A stretch of DNA of 64,000 bases, taken from assembly GCF_001458215.1 (NCBI RefSeq), contig NZ_CYTW01000001.1, positions 1,736,001 to 1,800,000 of the forward strand, given 5' to 3'. A program made the translations under genes and the position numbers. Origin of the DNA: Shimia thalassica. GTDB lineage: Bacteria; Pseudomonadota; Alphaproteobacteria; Rhodobacterales; Rhodobacteraceae. Under the pieces are notes generated by a model. The model was not told the origin of the DNA. It saw only the letters and a program-made list of their open reading frames with translations, and did no database searches. This document shows positions 56,401-64,000 of the stretch, piece by piece (the first letter of the stretch is position 1; every line of letters begins with the position of its first letter).

Positions 56401-56886
56401 ATGTCCGTAATCCGCGATATCGCTGCAACCTATGCCGGTCCACACAAGGTGGTGGACCGGCATCTGGCCATTGGAGAACGCGAAGACCGTGCTTTGGTCT
56501 TGGTGATGGCGGCCTGTCTGCTGTTTTTCGTATCCTCTTGGCCGATCAATGCCCGCATTGCCCATCTGGAAGGGCGTGAATTGAACCCGCTTCTGGGCGG
56601 TGCCTTGATGGGCTGGATCTTTATTGCGCCACTTGCCTTTTACACACTGTCTTTTGTGGTTGGCCTTGTGTTGTCCGCATTAGGTTGGAAAGGCGGCACC
56701 TATGGCAGCCGTATCGCGTTGTTCTGGGCCTTGCTGGCCTCATCGCCTCTGGTCTTGATCCACGGTCTTGTCCTTGGATTTGCCGGGCCGGGAATGGCGC
56801 AACAGGCCATCGGTTTGATATGGGTGCTGGTGTTCTTCTGGTTTTGGAGTTCCGGTCTCATGCAAGCAGGCAGGAGCGCCAAATGA
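56401..56886 (+). CDS. YIP1-like membrane protein 1
   Basis: 161 residues. Cytoplasmic start MSVIRDIAATYAGPHKVVDR, then four to five membrane helices (ALVLVMAACLLFFVSSW, ALMGWIFIAPLAFYTLSFVVGLVLSALGW, ALFWALLASSPLVLIHGLVL, QQAIGLIWVLVFFWFW). The arrangement resembles YIP1 domains. The stop overlaps the next start by four bases (ATGA). Function unknown, but consistently embedded among suf genes here. Confidence 0.7.
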   Translation: MSVIRDIAATYAGPHKVVDRHLAIGEREDRALVLVMAACLLFFVSSWPINARIAHLEGRELNPLLGGALMGWIFIAPLAFYTLSFVVGLVLSALGWKGGTYGSRIALFWALLASSPLVLIHGLVLGFAGPGMAQQAIGLIWVLVFFWFWSSGLMQAGRSAK

Positions 56887-57464
56887 TTGATCTGATCAAG
56901 GTGCTGTTGGTTCAGACCCTGCGCAATCCCACGCAGGCGGGCGAACTGTTGTGCGCCATGAACCTCACACGCGAACAAGGCTGGGCGGCGCTGTTTCTGG
57001 CCTGTATTCTCAATACGCTGGCCTATTTCGCGTCGATCACCCTGTTTCCGGTTCCGCCGGAAGCCATGTTGCCGATGATGTCGACGCCGGTCATGGTGCT
57101 GGTCACCCTGTCTTCGGCAATGACGGTCAGCGTGTTCGCTCTTTTCTGGACGGGGCGGATGCTGGACGGCAAAGCCCGGTTCGGCGACATCCTCACCATG
57201 ATCGCCTGGTTACAGTTCTTGCGTGTGCTGCTGCAGCTGGCCACGATTGTTCTCATGTTTATCGTTCCCGGGATCGCCTATATCCTTGTGATGGCGGCAA
57301 GCCTTTATGGTCTCTGGGTTCTGATCCACTTTCTCAAGGTGGCGCACCGGTTCAGCTCGACCGGTAAAGCCATTGTGACCCTTGTTTTAGCAACCCTTGG
57401 CATGACGATGGGCCTGTCCCTGTTCTTGTCCGTGATGGGTGTTGCAGCCATAGGAATTAGCTGA
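56883..57464 (+). CDS. YIP1-like membrane protein 2
   Basis: 193 residues, about five membrane helices, with the YIP1 hallmark-like start LIKVLLVQTLRNPTQAGELLCAMNLTREQGWAALFLACI. Similar in outline to the preceding gene, so the two may be a divergent duplicate pair, though sequence identity is not obvious by eye. Its stop forms TGATG with the sufS start. The pair is locked between sufD and sufS. Confidence 0.75.
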   Translation: MIDLIKVLLVQTLRNPTQAGELLCAMNLTREQGWAALFLACILNTLAYFASITLFPVPPEAMLPMMSTPVMVLVTLSSAMTVSVFALFWTGRMLDGKARFGDILTMIAWLQFLRVLLQLATIVLMFIVPGIAYILVMAASLYGLWVLIHFLKVAHRFSSTGKAIVTLVLATLGMTMGLSLFLSVMGVAAIGIS

Positions 57465-58684
57465 TGTATGATGTCGCGAAAATTCGCCGGGACTTTCCAA
57501 TTCTGTCGCGAGAAGTGAACGGTAAGCCATTGGTTTATCTTGATAACGGGGCGTCTGCACAAAAGCCGCAGGTTGTCATCGATGCCATCACGAACGCCTA
57601 TTCAAATGAGTATGCCAACGTGCATCGCGGGCTGCATTTTCTGTCCAATTTGGCAACCGACAAATACGAAGCCGTGCGCGGCACAATTGCGCGGTTCCTG
57701 AACGCGAAAACCGAAGACGAGATCGTTCTGAATTCGGGCACCACCGAGGGCATCAACATGGTTGCCTATGGCTGGGCCATGCCGCGGATGCAGGCGGGCG
57801 ATGAAATCATCCTGTCCGTGATGGAACACCACGCCAATATCGTGCCCTGGCACTTTTTGCGCGAACGTCAGGGCGTTGTTCTCAAATGGGTCGATGTGGA
57901 CGCCACGGGTGCGCTTGATCCACAGGCCGTGATCGATGCAATTGGCCCCAAGACCAAGCTTGTCGCGGTGACACAGTGTTCCAATGTTCTGGGCACGATG
58001 GTCGACATCAAGGAAATCACCGCCGGGGCACACGCCAAGGGCGTGCCTGTTCTGGTGGATGGCTCTCAAGGCTCGGTTCATGCGCCTGTCGATGTGCAGG
58101 ATCTTGATTGTGATTTCTACGCGATCACGGGGCACAAGCTCTATGGTCCGTCGGGATCCGGTGCAATCTTCTGCAAGTCCGAGCGGATGGCCGAAATGCG
58201 CCCCTTTATCGGCGGCGGAGATATGATCAAAGAGGTCTCGAAAGAGGCGGTGGTCTATAATGACCCACCCATGAAATTCGAAGCCGGCACGCCCGGAATT
58301 GTTCAGACCATCGGTCTGGGCGTCGCGCTTGAGTATATGATGGACCTTGGCATGGACAATATCGCGGCCCACGAAGCGGGCCTGCGGGACTACGCTGCGC
58401 AAAAACTGGGTGGTTTGAACTGGTTACAGGTTCAAGGCACAACCGCGGACAAGGCCGCCATCTTCTCTTTCACGCTGGACGGGGCCGCCCATGCGCATGA
58501 TATTTCGACGATTCTGGACAAAAAAGGTGTCGCGGTTCGCGCTGGTCATCACTGTGCGGGTCCGTTGATGGATCATCTTGGCGTGACAGCCACCTGTCGG
58601 GCGTCTTTTGGTCTCTATAACACCACGGAAGAGGTCGACAAACTGGTCGATGCTCTCGAACTGGCTCACGAACTGTTTGCCTGA
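57464..58684 (+). CDS. sufS: Cysteine desulfurase SufS
   Basis: 406 residues, group II type. Features: DFPILSREVNGKPLVYLDNGAS, HRGLHFLS, NSGTTEGINMVAYGW, PLP lysine in TGHKLYGPSGSGA and catalytic Cys in RAGHHCAGPLM. Normally needs SufE or SufU as sulfur acceptor; neither gene is in the window. It ends the operon: a tRNA gene follows 51 bp on. Together with the IscS-type gene near the start, the operon carries two desulfurases. Confidence 0.96.
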   Translation: MYDVAKIRRDFPILSREVNGKPLVYLDNGASAQKPQVVIDAITNAYSNEYANVHRGLHFLSNLATDKYEAVRGTIARFLNAKTEDEIVLNSGTTEGINMVAYGWAMPRMQAGDEIILSVMEHHANIVPWHFLRERQGVVLKWVDVDATGALDPQAVIDAIGPKTKLVAVTQCSNVLGTMVDIKEITAGAHAKGVPVLVDGSQGSVHAPVDVQDLDCDFYAITGHKLYGPSGSGAIFCKSERMAEMRPFIGGGDMIKEVSKEAVVYNDPPMKFEAGTPGIVQTIGLGVALEYMMDLGMDNIAAHEAGLRDYAAQKLGGLNWLQVQGTTADKAAIFSFTLDGAAHAHDISTILDKKGVAVRAGHHCAGPLMDHLGVTATCRASFGLYNTTEEVDKLVDALELAHELFA

Positions 58685-58697
58685 GTGCAAATAGCGA

Positions 58698-58726
58698 TTG
58701 CGGGGCGCGCCGAGGCTGGCTATACC
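58698..58726 (+). promoter_or_regulatory. Candidate tRNA-Arg promoter
   Basis: TTGCGG (58698-58703) and TATACC (58721-58726) are 17 bp apart, ending about 10 bp before the tRNA. The same stretch contains TGCGGGG...CCCCGCA (58699-58705, 58725-58731), which may alternatively be a weak end structure for sufS. Confidence 0.45.
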
Positions 58727-58735
58727 CCGCATAAC

Positions 58736-58812
<77 letters not shown>

Positions 58813-59175
58813 CTCTTTCTGTAAATTCGGTCTATGATGCTGGTTTTCCGCTCTGGAATTGGCACTTTGCATCGTTTCTGAAAGGTTCACTGCGCGATAG
58901 TGCAAAGATAGGGGCGCAGAATGCGATGCTGGATGATGGCCACCACCCAGACGCGCCGGTAGGCAAGTGCGATCTCAGCTGGGATCGTCGGCGCGTATGC
59001 CGGTGACTTAAAAACAGGTCGTCAACAGCAGGCTGAAACCCTTTATGCGCACGCAAACGAACCGGCCGGTGTCATTGTTTTGTTTACAGGCGGAATCGGG
59101 TGTTCGCGACGCTACTCTTAGTGGCGATTGAGCGGAACGGAGCAAAAATTCGCTGCAGTTGCGCCGATGTCGGCT
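58813..59175. other. Intergenic stretch without a supported gene
   Basis: 363 bp between the tRNA and the Rieske-like gene. Short reading frames occur but none has a ribosome site or recognisable product. No repeat of the tRNA 3' end is seen in it. Confidence 0.5.
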
Positions 59176-59760
59176 TCAGGGTTTTCCGTCAAGATAAAGC
59201 TGGATGCCTTGTCCATCATCGACATACTCCGCTTTTATCACAGTAAGGTTGGTACTACCGCCGCCAATTCTTATACGCCCTGCCAAGTCAAAATGTCCTG
59301 CATACAGGCCCTCAAAGAATCCCTCGAAATCACCACTTCTCAGGATCAGGTGTTGATAAGGGTTTGAAAACTCTGCCAACGCAAAGAACCATTCACCTTC
59401 CAACGTTACATTTGTATCGTCGGCAAAGACAGTCTGTGCCTGACCCAAAACCCTTGAATTCTGATGTCGCCAACCTTCGGGAGCGTTTTGGCTTGCCGCA
59501 AGTGTCCTATCAGTTTCATTGCGCCTCCAGACAATCACTCTACGATTGTTCAGGGATATAATCTCCACATCTCCGGGATTGAAATCAGAGACTTTGATAA
59601 TTGGTCGGCTTGCCTCTTGCCGTGCAATTACATCCGCTGACGGGAGACCCGTTCGAGCAATGAAAACAATTCCCAGAATGAGTGAGAACACCACCGCTGC
59701 CGTGGTCACGCGATATAGAGTGTTTGGACGTCGCATGCTGACAATATGTGTAGACCACAT
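59176..59760 (-). CDS. Rieske-like protein lacking the Fe-S ligands
   Basis: 194 residues. The N-terminal anchor (about 16-36) is followed by PSADVIA, then VSDFNPGDVEII, RRVIVWRRNETDRTLA and a C-terminal GDFEGFFEGLYAGHFDLAGRIR, GGSTNL. These align in order with the bc1 Rieske subunit (ADV-A, [32 protein letters not shown], NL). But the first ligand loop CTHLGC reads FSNPYQ and the second CPCHGSH reads EGLYAGH, so both Cys and both His ligands are gone, and the protein has no cysteine at all. It cannot carry a Rieske cluster. GC looks lower than neighbours. Start 59760 follows GGGTGAG; ATG 59736 is the alternative. A role as a pseudo-subunit or regulator is inference; decay of a former paralogue is the rival view. 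Confidence 0.7.
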   Translation of the reverse strand: MWSTHIVSMRRPNTLYRVTTAAVVFSLILGIVFIARTGLPSADVIARQEASRPIIKVSDFNPGDVEIISLNNRRVIVWRRNETDRTLAASQNAPEGWRHQNSRVLGQAQTVFADDTNVTLEGEWFFALAEFSNPYQHLILRSGDFEGFFEGLYAGHFDLAGRIRIGGGSTNLTVIKAEYVDDGQGIQLYLDGKP

Positions 59761-60035
59761 CTGCTCACCCGCAAAACCGAAATGGACCGCAAATCCGAAC
59801 GGCAGCGCAAACCGATTTAGGCAACAAAGCCAAAGCGGTCATCCGAGCATCACGCAGAATCAAGCATATTGGGCTCATTCCTGCTGTTCGCGGCGCGTTT
59901 CGCCGGTGTCCGAATTAGGTCAGATGCATTGGGAAACTTGCCCGTTGGTGTTTTGATCTGGCAAGACTGCGCGTGCTGAGGTCGTGCAGTCTCTAACGAG
60001 AAACCGGTAGAGGCCTCTAGCCGCAAAGCAGGTCA
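59761..60035. other. Intergenic stretch without a supported gene
   Basis: 275 bp between the Rieske-like gene and the GST gene. It contains AGACTGC...GCAGTCT (about 59966-59994) and the palindrome TAGAGGCCTCTA near 60010, but no supported gene. Confidence 0.5.
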
Positions 60036-60656
60036 TCAGGCAAAGGCGTAATCGCCGCCTTTTTCGATGGCGCGTTGATATGCCGGACGCGATTGAATAT
60101 GGGCCACGAAGGCGGCCAGCTTAGGCAGTTTGTCGCCAAATCCCTGTCGTATGGCGATTTCTGCGGGAAAGCTCAGCATGATGTCTGCAGCGGACAGTTC
60201 ATCTTGGACGAAATGTCCGGACGGGCGCAGGATGTTTTCCATATATTCAAAGTGGCTTTTTAGCTGATGGGTGATCCGCGGGGTCAGTGGCGCGGCGGCC
60301 TCGCCAAGTTTGCTGACATAGAGGTTCAGGAGGATTGGCGTCATGGCCGAACCTTCGGCAAAGTGCATCAGTTCCAGATGGCTGATATAGGCATCCGTGT
60401 CTTTTGCGGGCACCAGTTGAGGCCCGTAGTTAGCGCAAAGATATTCTACAATCGCACCGCTTTCCGTGATGATACGGCCATCCACATCGATCATGGGCGA
60501 TTTGCCCAATGGGTGTTTGGCGATCAGAGACGGGGGCGCGAGGTTTGTCACTGCATCGCGCTGGTGGATTTCGAGGTCATAGGGAACACTGAGTTCTTCC
60601 AGCAGCCATAAAACGCGCTGGGACCGAGAGTTGTTCAAGTGGTGGACCGTGATCAT
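60036..60656 (-). CDS. Glutathione S-transferase family protein
   Basis: 206 residues from ATG 60656 behind AGGAGA. The thioredoxin-like N-terminal domain has the start ITVHHLNNSRSQRVLWLLEEL and the glutathione-binding block KSPMIDVDGRIITESGAIVEYL. The C-terminal domain is helical with FVQDELSAADIML. It may act in detoxification or in reductive handling of electrophiles, together with the divergent old-yellow-enzyme family gene (229 bp between the starts). Substrate unknown. Confidence 0.92.
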   Translation of the reverse strand: MITVHHLNNSRSQRVLWLLEELSVPYDLEIHQRDAVTNLAPPSLIAKHPLGKSPMIDVDGRIITESGAIVEYLCANYGPQLVPAKDTDAYISHLELMHFAEGSAMTPILLNLYVSKLGEAAAPLTPRITHQLKSHFEYMENILRPSGHFVQDELSAADIMLSFPAEIAIRQGFGDKLPKLAAFVAHIQSRPAYQRAIEKGGDYAFA

Positions 60657-60884
60657 GACAATCTCCTGATGTTGACTGTCTGATGCTGACCTGCGTGCGA
60701 TCATCATGCCAGAACAACGTTGGGTCACTTCGAAAGGTGATGGCCAATCCGCAGAAACGTTATCGGGGCTTTAGTGCGTTGGGCACAGTGTCATTGGCTT
60801 TTCACAATGGGCTGTGACAAGCTGCGGGTCTGCGTCCTGCCAGAAGCACTGGATGCCCTAATCTGATTGCAAAGGCGACACGTG

Positions 60885-62168
60885 ATGACAAATACGAAAC
60901 TGAGTGAGCCGCTGGTTCTGCGCTGTGGGGCGCGGCTGAAAAACCGGTTTTCCAAAAGTGCGATGACAGAAGCCTTTGCCGACGCAAGCGACAACCCGAT
61001 CAGGGGGCATGAGGTACTTTACAAGCGGTGGGCCGAAGGGGGCATGGGCGTTCAGGTCACGGGCAACGTGATGATTGACCGGCGTTACCTCGAGCGCCCC
61101 GGCAATGTGGTTGTCGAGGACGAAAGCAACCTTGACGCGCTGCGGCGTTGGGCCGAGGCCTCCAAGGTCGACGGGTGCCAGGTCTGGATGCAAATCAGCC
61201 ATCCCGGCCGGCAATGCCCGATCGTTGTGAACATGCATCCTTTGTCGCCGTCTGCCGAGAAGCTTCAGATGCTGGGGCTGTTCGGGAAACCTCGGGCGAT
61301 GACACCGGAAGATATCGAAGACGCCATTGGACGGTACGCCGAAACTGCGAGAATTGCGCAAAAAGCAGGGTTTGAGGGCGTTCAGATCCACGCCGCGCAC
61401 GGGTATCTGATCAGCCAGTTCTTGTCCCCGATCACCAATCGGCGGACGGACGAATGGGGCGGGCCTCTGGAAAATCGCGCACGATTTTTACGACGTGTTT
61501 ACAGCGCGATACGAGACGTTGTTGGTCCGAAATTTGCCGTCGCGGTCAAACTCAATTCTGCCGACTTTCAAAAGGGTGGATTTACCCTTGAGGACAGCTG
61601 TCAGGTTGCAAGATGGCTGGAACAGGACGGCATTGATCTGATCGAACTGTCTGGTGGCACATACGAGCAAATGAGTTTTGTGAACGACGCCCCCGAAGAG
61701 CAACGCGATAGCACGAAACGGCGCGAGGCCTATTTTCTGGAGTATGCCAGAGAGGTGCGAAAGGCCGTCGATGTGCCTTTGATGGTGACGGGCGGATTTC
61801 GCAGCCTGTCAGCAATGGAAGAGGCGATTTCCGAGGACGGCATTGATGTGATTGGTCTTGCGCGGCCCTTGTGCATTCAACCGGACGCCGTTGCGTCGCT
61901 TCTCGACGGGTCGGTGGACACGATTGCAGTCAACGAAGAGGGGCTCATGATGGGGCGCGGCCGTTTTGGTGCAAATACCAAAAGCTGGCTGATCAATCTG
62001 ATCAATACGGTGTCGCAGGTGGAATTTTATGCATGGCAAATGACCCGCATGTCACGCGGTCAGGCACCACAGGACAAGATACGCAACAATGCGATCGGGT
62101 ATTTCTTCTGGTATCTCAACCGGACCACAATGAAGGGGCTGCGTCGCAAGTTTGTGCGCCGTGGCTAG
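60885..62168 (+). CDS. NADH:flavin oxidoreductase (old yellow enzyme family)
   Basis: 427 residues, TIM-barrel FMN enzyme. Family blocks: LKNRFSKSAMTEAFAD at the start, VWMQISHPGRQCP (substrate-binding region), GVQIHAAHGYLISQFLSPITNRRTDEWGG, VAVKLNSADFQKGGF and PLMVTGGFRSLSAMEEAI. The cytoplasmic enzyme reduces activated C=C bonds or nitro-groups. No C-terminal FAD/NAD domain, so single-domain type. Start ATG 60885 has AAAGG upstream. Confidence 0.93.
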   Translation: MTNTKLSEPLVLRCGARLKNRFSKSAMTEAFADASDNPIRGHEVLYKRWAEGGMGVQVTGNVMIDRRYLERPGNVVVEDESNLDALRRWAEASKVDGCQVWMQISHPGRQCPIVVNMHPLSPSAEKLQMLGLFGKPRAMTPEDIEDAIGRYAETARIAQKAGFEGVQIHAAHGYLISQFLSPITNRRTDEWGGPLENRARFLRRVYSAIRDVVGPKFAVAVKLNSADFQKGGFTLEDSCQVARWLEQDGIDLIELSGGTYEQMSFVNDAPEEQRDSTKRREAYFLEYAREVRKAVDVPLMVTGGFRSLSAMEEAISEDGIDVIGLARPLCIQPDAVASLLDGSVDTIAVNEEGLMMGRGRFGANTKSWLINLINTVSQVEFYAWQMTRMSRGQAPQDKIRNNAIGYFFWYLNRTTMKGLRRKFVRRG

Positions 62169-62180
62169 GTGGCTGGTGCC

Positions 62181-63372
62181 CTAGGGCTGTTGTTGGATAG
62201 CGCGCGAGTTTCGCACGCGGCGCAAAACCAGATGGGCGATCCCACCGGCGCAATAAAGACCGAGAACCGTCATCAGCATGGCCGGTGGTCCGCCGTTCGC
62301 CAGAACCACAAGCAAGATCGGAGTGCCGATCAGGTTGCCAAGGTTGCCCATCTGGGCAACGGCCCCGTTTGCCGTGGCGCGGGCTTCGTTTGTGAGGTTG
62401 AGTTCTGGCACAGAGGCGAAACTCGCGCCCTGAATCAGACCCAGCGCCGAAAACAGGCCGATGCAAACAAACGGCAGTGAAAACCCTGCAAAAAAGAGCG
62501 CAATGGCCACCGCTGACAAGGCAAAACCCAGAACCGTGACGGCAACCGCCGAAAACCGTGAAAGCAGTGCGGACACAAAAAAACAATGAGACAGCGATGC
62601 TCACCAAGGGCAACAGGCCCGCAATTGTTGCGCGGCTTTCGGGCGGCAACAGTTCGGGCAGAAGCGTCAGCAGCGACACGAAGGTCAACGTGTAGAAAAA
62701 CCACCCGACCGCAGGCGCGGCCACATTTGGCGAGCGATAGGCGTCGAGATGTTTCTTGAGGACAATAGCAAGGCTTATGCCTTCGGCAGGCAGGGAAAGG
62801 GTTGGGCCAAACCGGTTCAGGCAAACCCAGATCACCAGCCCGGTGATGACCATGTAGACCCCGTGCCCCGTCAAAAGCGCGCCAAGGCCCTGATCCTCGA
62901 CAAAGGACAGACCGAACCACGCCATCAACGCAAACGAGACGCCAAAGAACGTGCTCCACAACGTCATGCACAGGCCGCGATACCGGTCCGACGCAAGCTG
63001 TGCCATCAGGGTCGGGGCCGCGACCACGATCATCAGGTGGGAGATGCCCTCAAAGACGCGGCTGAACAGCATGACAGGCAGAGCGGGCAGGGTGGACTGC
63101 CACAAAGAGATAGCCCCACCAAGAAAAAGCGCGGTGACAACCGTGCGCCCCAGACCCGCTCTTGCAACAAGAACTCCTGCCGTCATGCCCAGCACCGCCC
63201 CTACGGAGCTGATTAGGGTCAACAACCAGCCGAGTTCTGTTCCCGTGTCGGGGTATTGCAGGTGAACATAGGAAAAAGGGACCGCAAATTTTGCAAATTG
63301 CGCAGAGGCCCCAAGGCCCGCCAGCCATAAAGCAAGAACAAGAGTAACGGTGCCAAAGGAAGTGCGCGACAT
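62181..63372 (-). pseudogene. MFS transporter, interrupted by a frameshift
   Basis: The reading frame from ATG 63372 gives a normal MFS start and eight or so membrane helices up to ...GLLPLVSIAVSLFF near 62580. There the frame leaves MFS sequence and continues as charged junk, while the -1-related frame from 62576 continues naturally with VSALLSRFSAVAVTVLGF and helices to the end at 62181 (about 397 residues in total). The break coincides with a T7 run (A7 at 62577-62583 on the plus strand); six Ts would restore the frame. It could be a true pseudogene, a phase-variable or slippage-expressed gene, or a sequencing error. Substrate unknown. It is convergent with the oxidoreductase, 12 bp away. 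Confidence 0.8.
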
Positions 63373-63625
63373 GGGTACGGGATAGAGGATTTGAAAGGCA
63401 CCTGCCAGAGGTCGCAGCGTAATGTCAGACAGATTTCACATCATCGATACATGGTTTGGCAAGTGGGAGTCTTTACGGCTAAGCCTCTAAATATATTGTA
63501 TAAATTGAATTTGTATCCGGTTTTCTCAAGGTTTTAGGGTGTCAATGCAAAAGGGTTTTCAAAAACGCCATTTTTTTGAAATTTGCCCTCTCGTCGAATG
63601 CGGGAAACTTGTTTAATCGATTGCC
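63373..63625. other. AT-rich intergenic stretch
   Basis: 253 bp with AAATATATTGTATAAATTG and similar AT-rich runs near 63490-63520. It holds the promoters of the flanking divergent genes, but no clear box pair is assigned. Confidence 0.5.
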
Positions 63626-63991
63626 ATGTCCATGCTTTCGACATCATTTCTGAGGATTCTAACCTCGGTCGCAGTGATCTTTGCGATGGCGGCTTCCGGA
63701 TTTGCGCATTCCGGCGCACGTCCGGCTTTGAGCGCAGAGCTTGAGGCCTATGTTGCCGCGGGCGGGTCTCTTTCTGATATTTGTGGCCTTGGCGGAGAAC
63801 AGGGCGGCGGGCTTGGGCAGGAGTGTTATGCCTGTCAGCTGATCGGGGCCGCGCTTGTGCCACGCGTCTGCCATGGCGTTCCCTTGGTTCTGACAGATCA
63901 AACACGTGTTCTGTCCTTTGTCGCAAAGCGCCTTCATCAACGTCATCCGCTTGATCCTGCACGTCTGACACGCGCGCCTCCAAAAGCCTGA
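63626..63991 (+). CDS. Small secreted cysteine protein, DUF2946-like
   Basis: 121 residues. A signal peptide (about 1-28, MAASGFAHSGA) is followed by a Cys-containing segment SLSDICGLGG...GQECYACQLIGAALVPRVCHG with five cysteines, including CYAC. This resembles the short DUF2946-type proteins that often sit at copper-transport loci, but the neighbour that would confirm it is outside the window. Start at ATG 63626; a second in-frame ATG is at 63632. Confidence 0.55.
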   Translation: MSMLSTSFLRILTSVAVIFAMAASGFAHSGARPALSAELEAYVAAGGSLSDICGLGGEQGGGLGQECYACQLIGAALVPRVCHGVPLVLTDQTRVLSFVAKRLHQRHPLDPARLTRAPPKA

Positions 63992-64000
63992 TCTCACCCA

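Noticed and set aside
60008..60019. Palindrome TAGAGGCCTCTA as an operator
   Set aside because: It stands alone near the stop of the GST gene, with no promoter beside it.
58813..60035. Phage-type attachment repeats next to tRNA-Arg
   Set aside because: No second copy of the tRNA 3' end was found in the following kilobase, and no integrase is present.

Overview
The window is about 64 kb of gene-dense, high-GC chromosome from an alphaproteobacterium, most likely a marine Rhodobacteraceae (roseobacter group) member. Evidence seen in the sequence: the lineage-typical tail of RNase E, the hybrid cell-cycle kinase CckA, a GAAC-N7-GAAC SOS box before recA, an IscR homologue without the three cluster cysteines of the E. 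coli type, a long suf operon, and dispersed intergenic repeats of a kind I associate with roseobacters. The content is mostly core chromosome. I see no prophage, insertion sequence, CRISPR array or plasmid function.

Layout. 0-9.5 kb: end of rne, a TusA-like protein, CcdA, a coupled membrane alpha/beta-hydrolase plus cytochrome P450 pair, a family-5 solute-binding protein, a probable small RNA in its upstream gap, then a coupled trio (3-hydroxybutyrate dehydrogenase, pentapeptide-repeat protein, patatin) facing a DUF502 membrane protein. 9.5-19 kb: pseudouridine catabolism (psuG, psuK) with a ThiE-like gene, a TfoX-like protein, TrmJ, heme A synthase, an M32 carboxypeptidase and gyrA. 19-30 kb: DUF2855, a radical SAM enzyme, the zwf-pgl-pgi operon, a ferredoxin/DUF4445 corrinoid-reactivator-like protein, guaB and an RsmB-type methyltransferase. 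30-45 kb: cckA, a sulfotransferase, recA with a coupled MOSC protein, alaS, DUF1330, a class II glutamine amidotransferase, a bacterial pentameric ligand-gated ion channel, typA, an SMR efflux protein, a second sulfotransferase, a YitT-like protein and icd.

45-59 kb: a membrane glycerophosphodiester phosphodiesterase overlapping a secreted phospholipase A2-like protein, a duplicated HD-domain protein operon, then the Fe-S cluster operon (iscR, iscS-like, sufB, four small genes, sufC, sufD, two YIP1-like genes, sufS), followed by tRNA-Arg(CCG). 59-64 kb is looser and accessory: non-coding stretches around a lone gene, a glutathione transferase, an old-yellow-enzyme family oxidoreductase, an MFS transporter broken by a frameshift in a T run, and a small secreted cysteine protein.

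Most striking observations: (1) the lone gene at 59176-59760 (minus strand) encodes a protein that aligns by eye along its length with the cytochrome bc1 Rieske subunit but has lost all four cluster ligands and contains no cysteine; (2) an orphan promoter/two-hairpin/T9 unit at 6434-6546 that looks like a small RNA; (3) a phospholipase A2-like His-Asp protein coupled to a GDPD; (4) a perfect palindrome over the -10 box of iscR combined with a cysteine-poor IscR; (5) three convergent gene pairs that share one four-base stop on both strands. All family calls are by eye from motifs; no database search was run.
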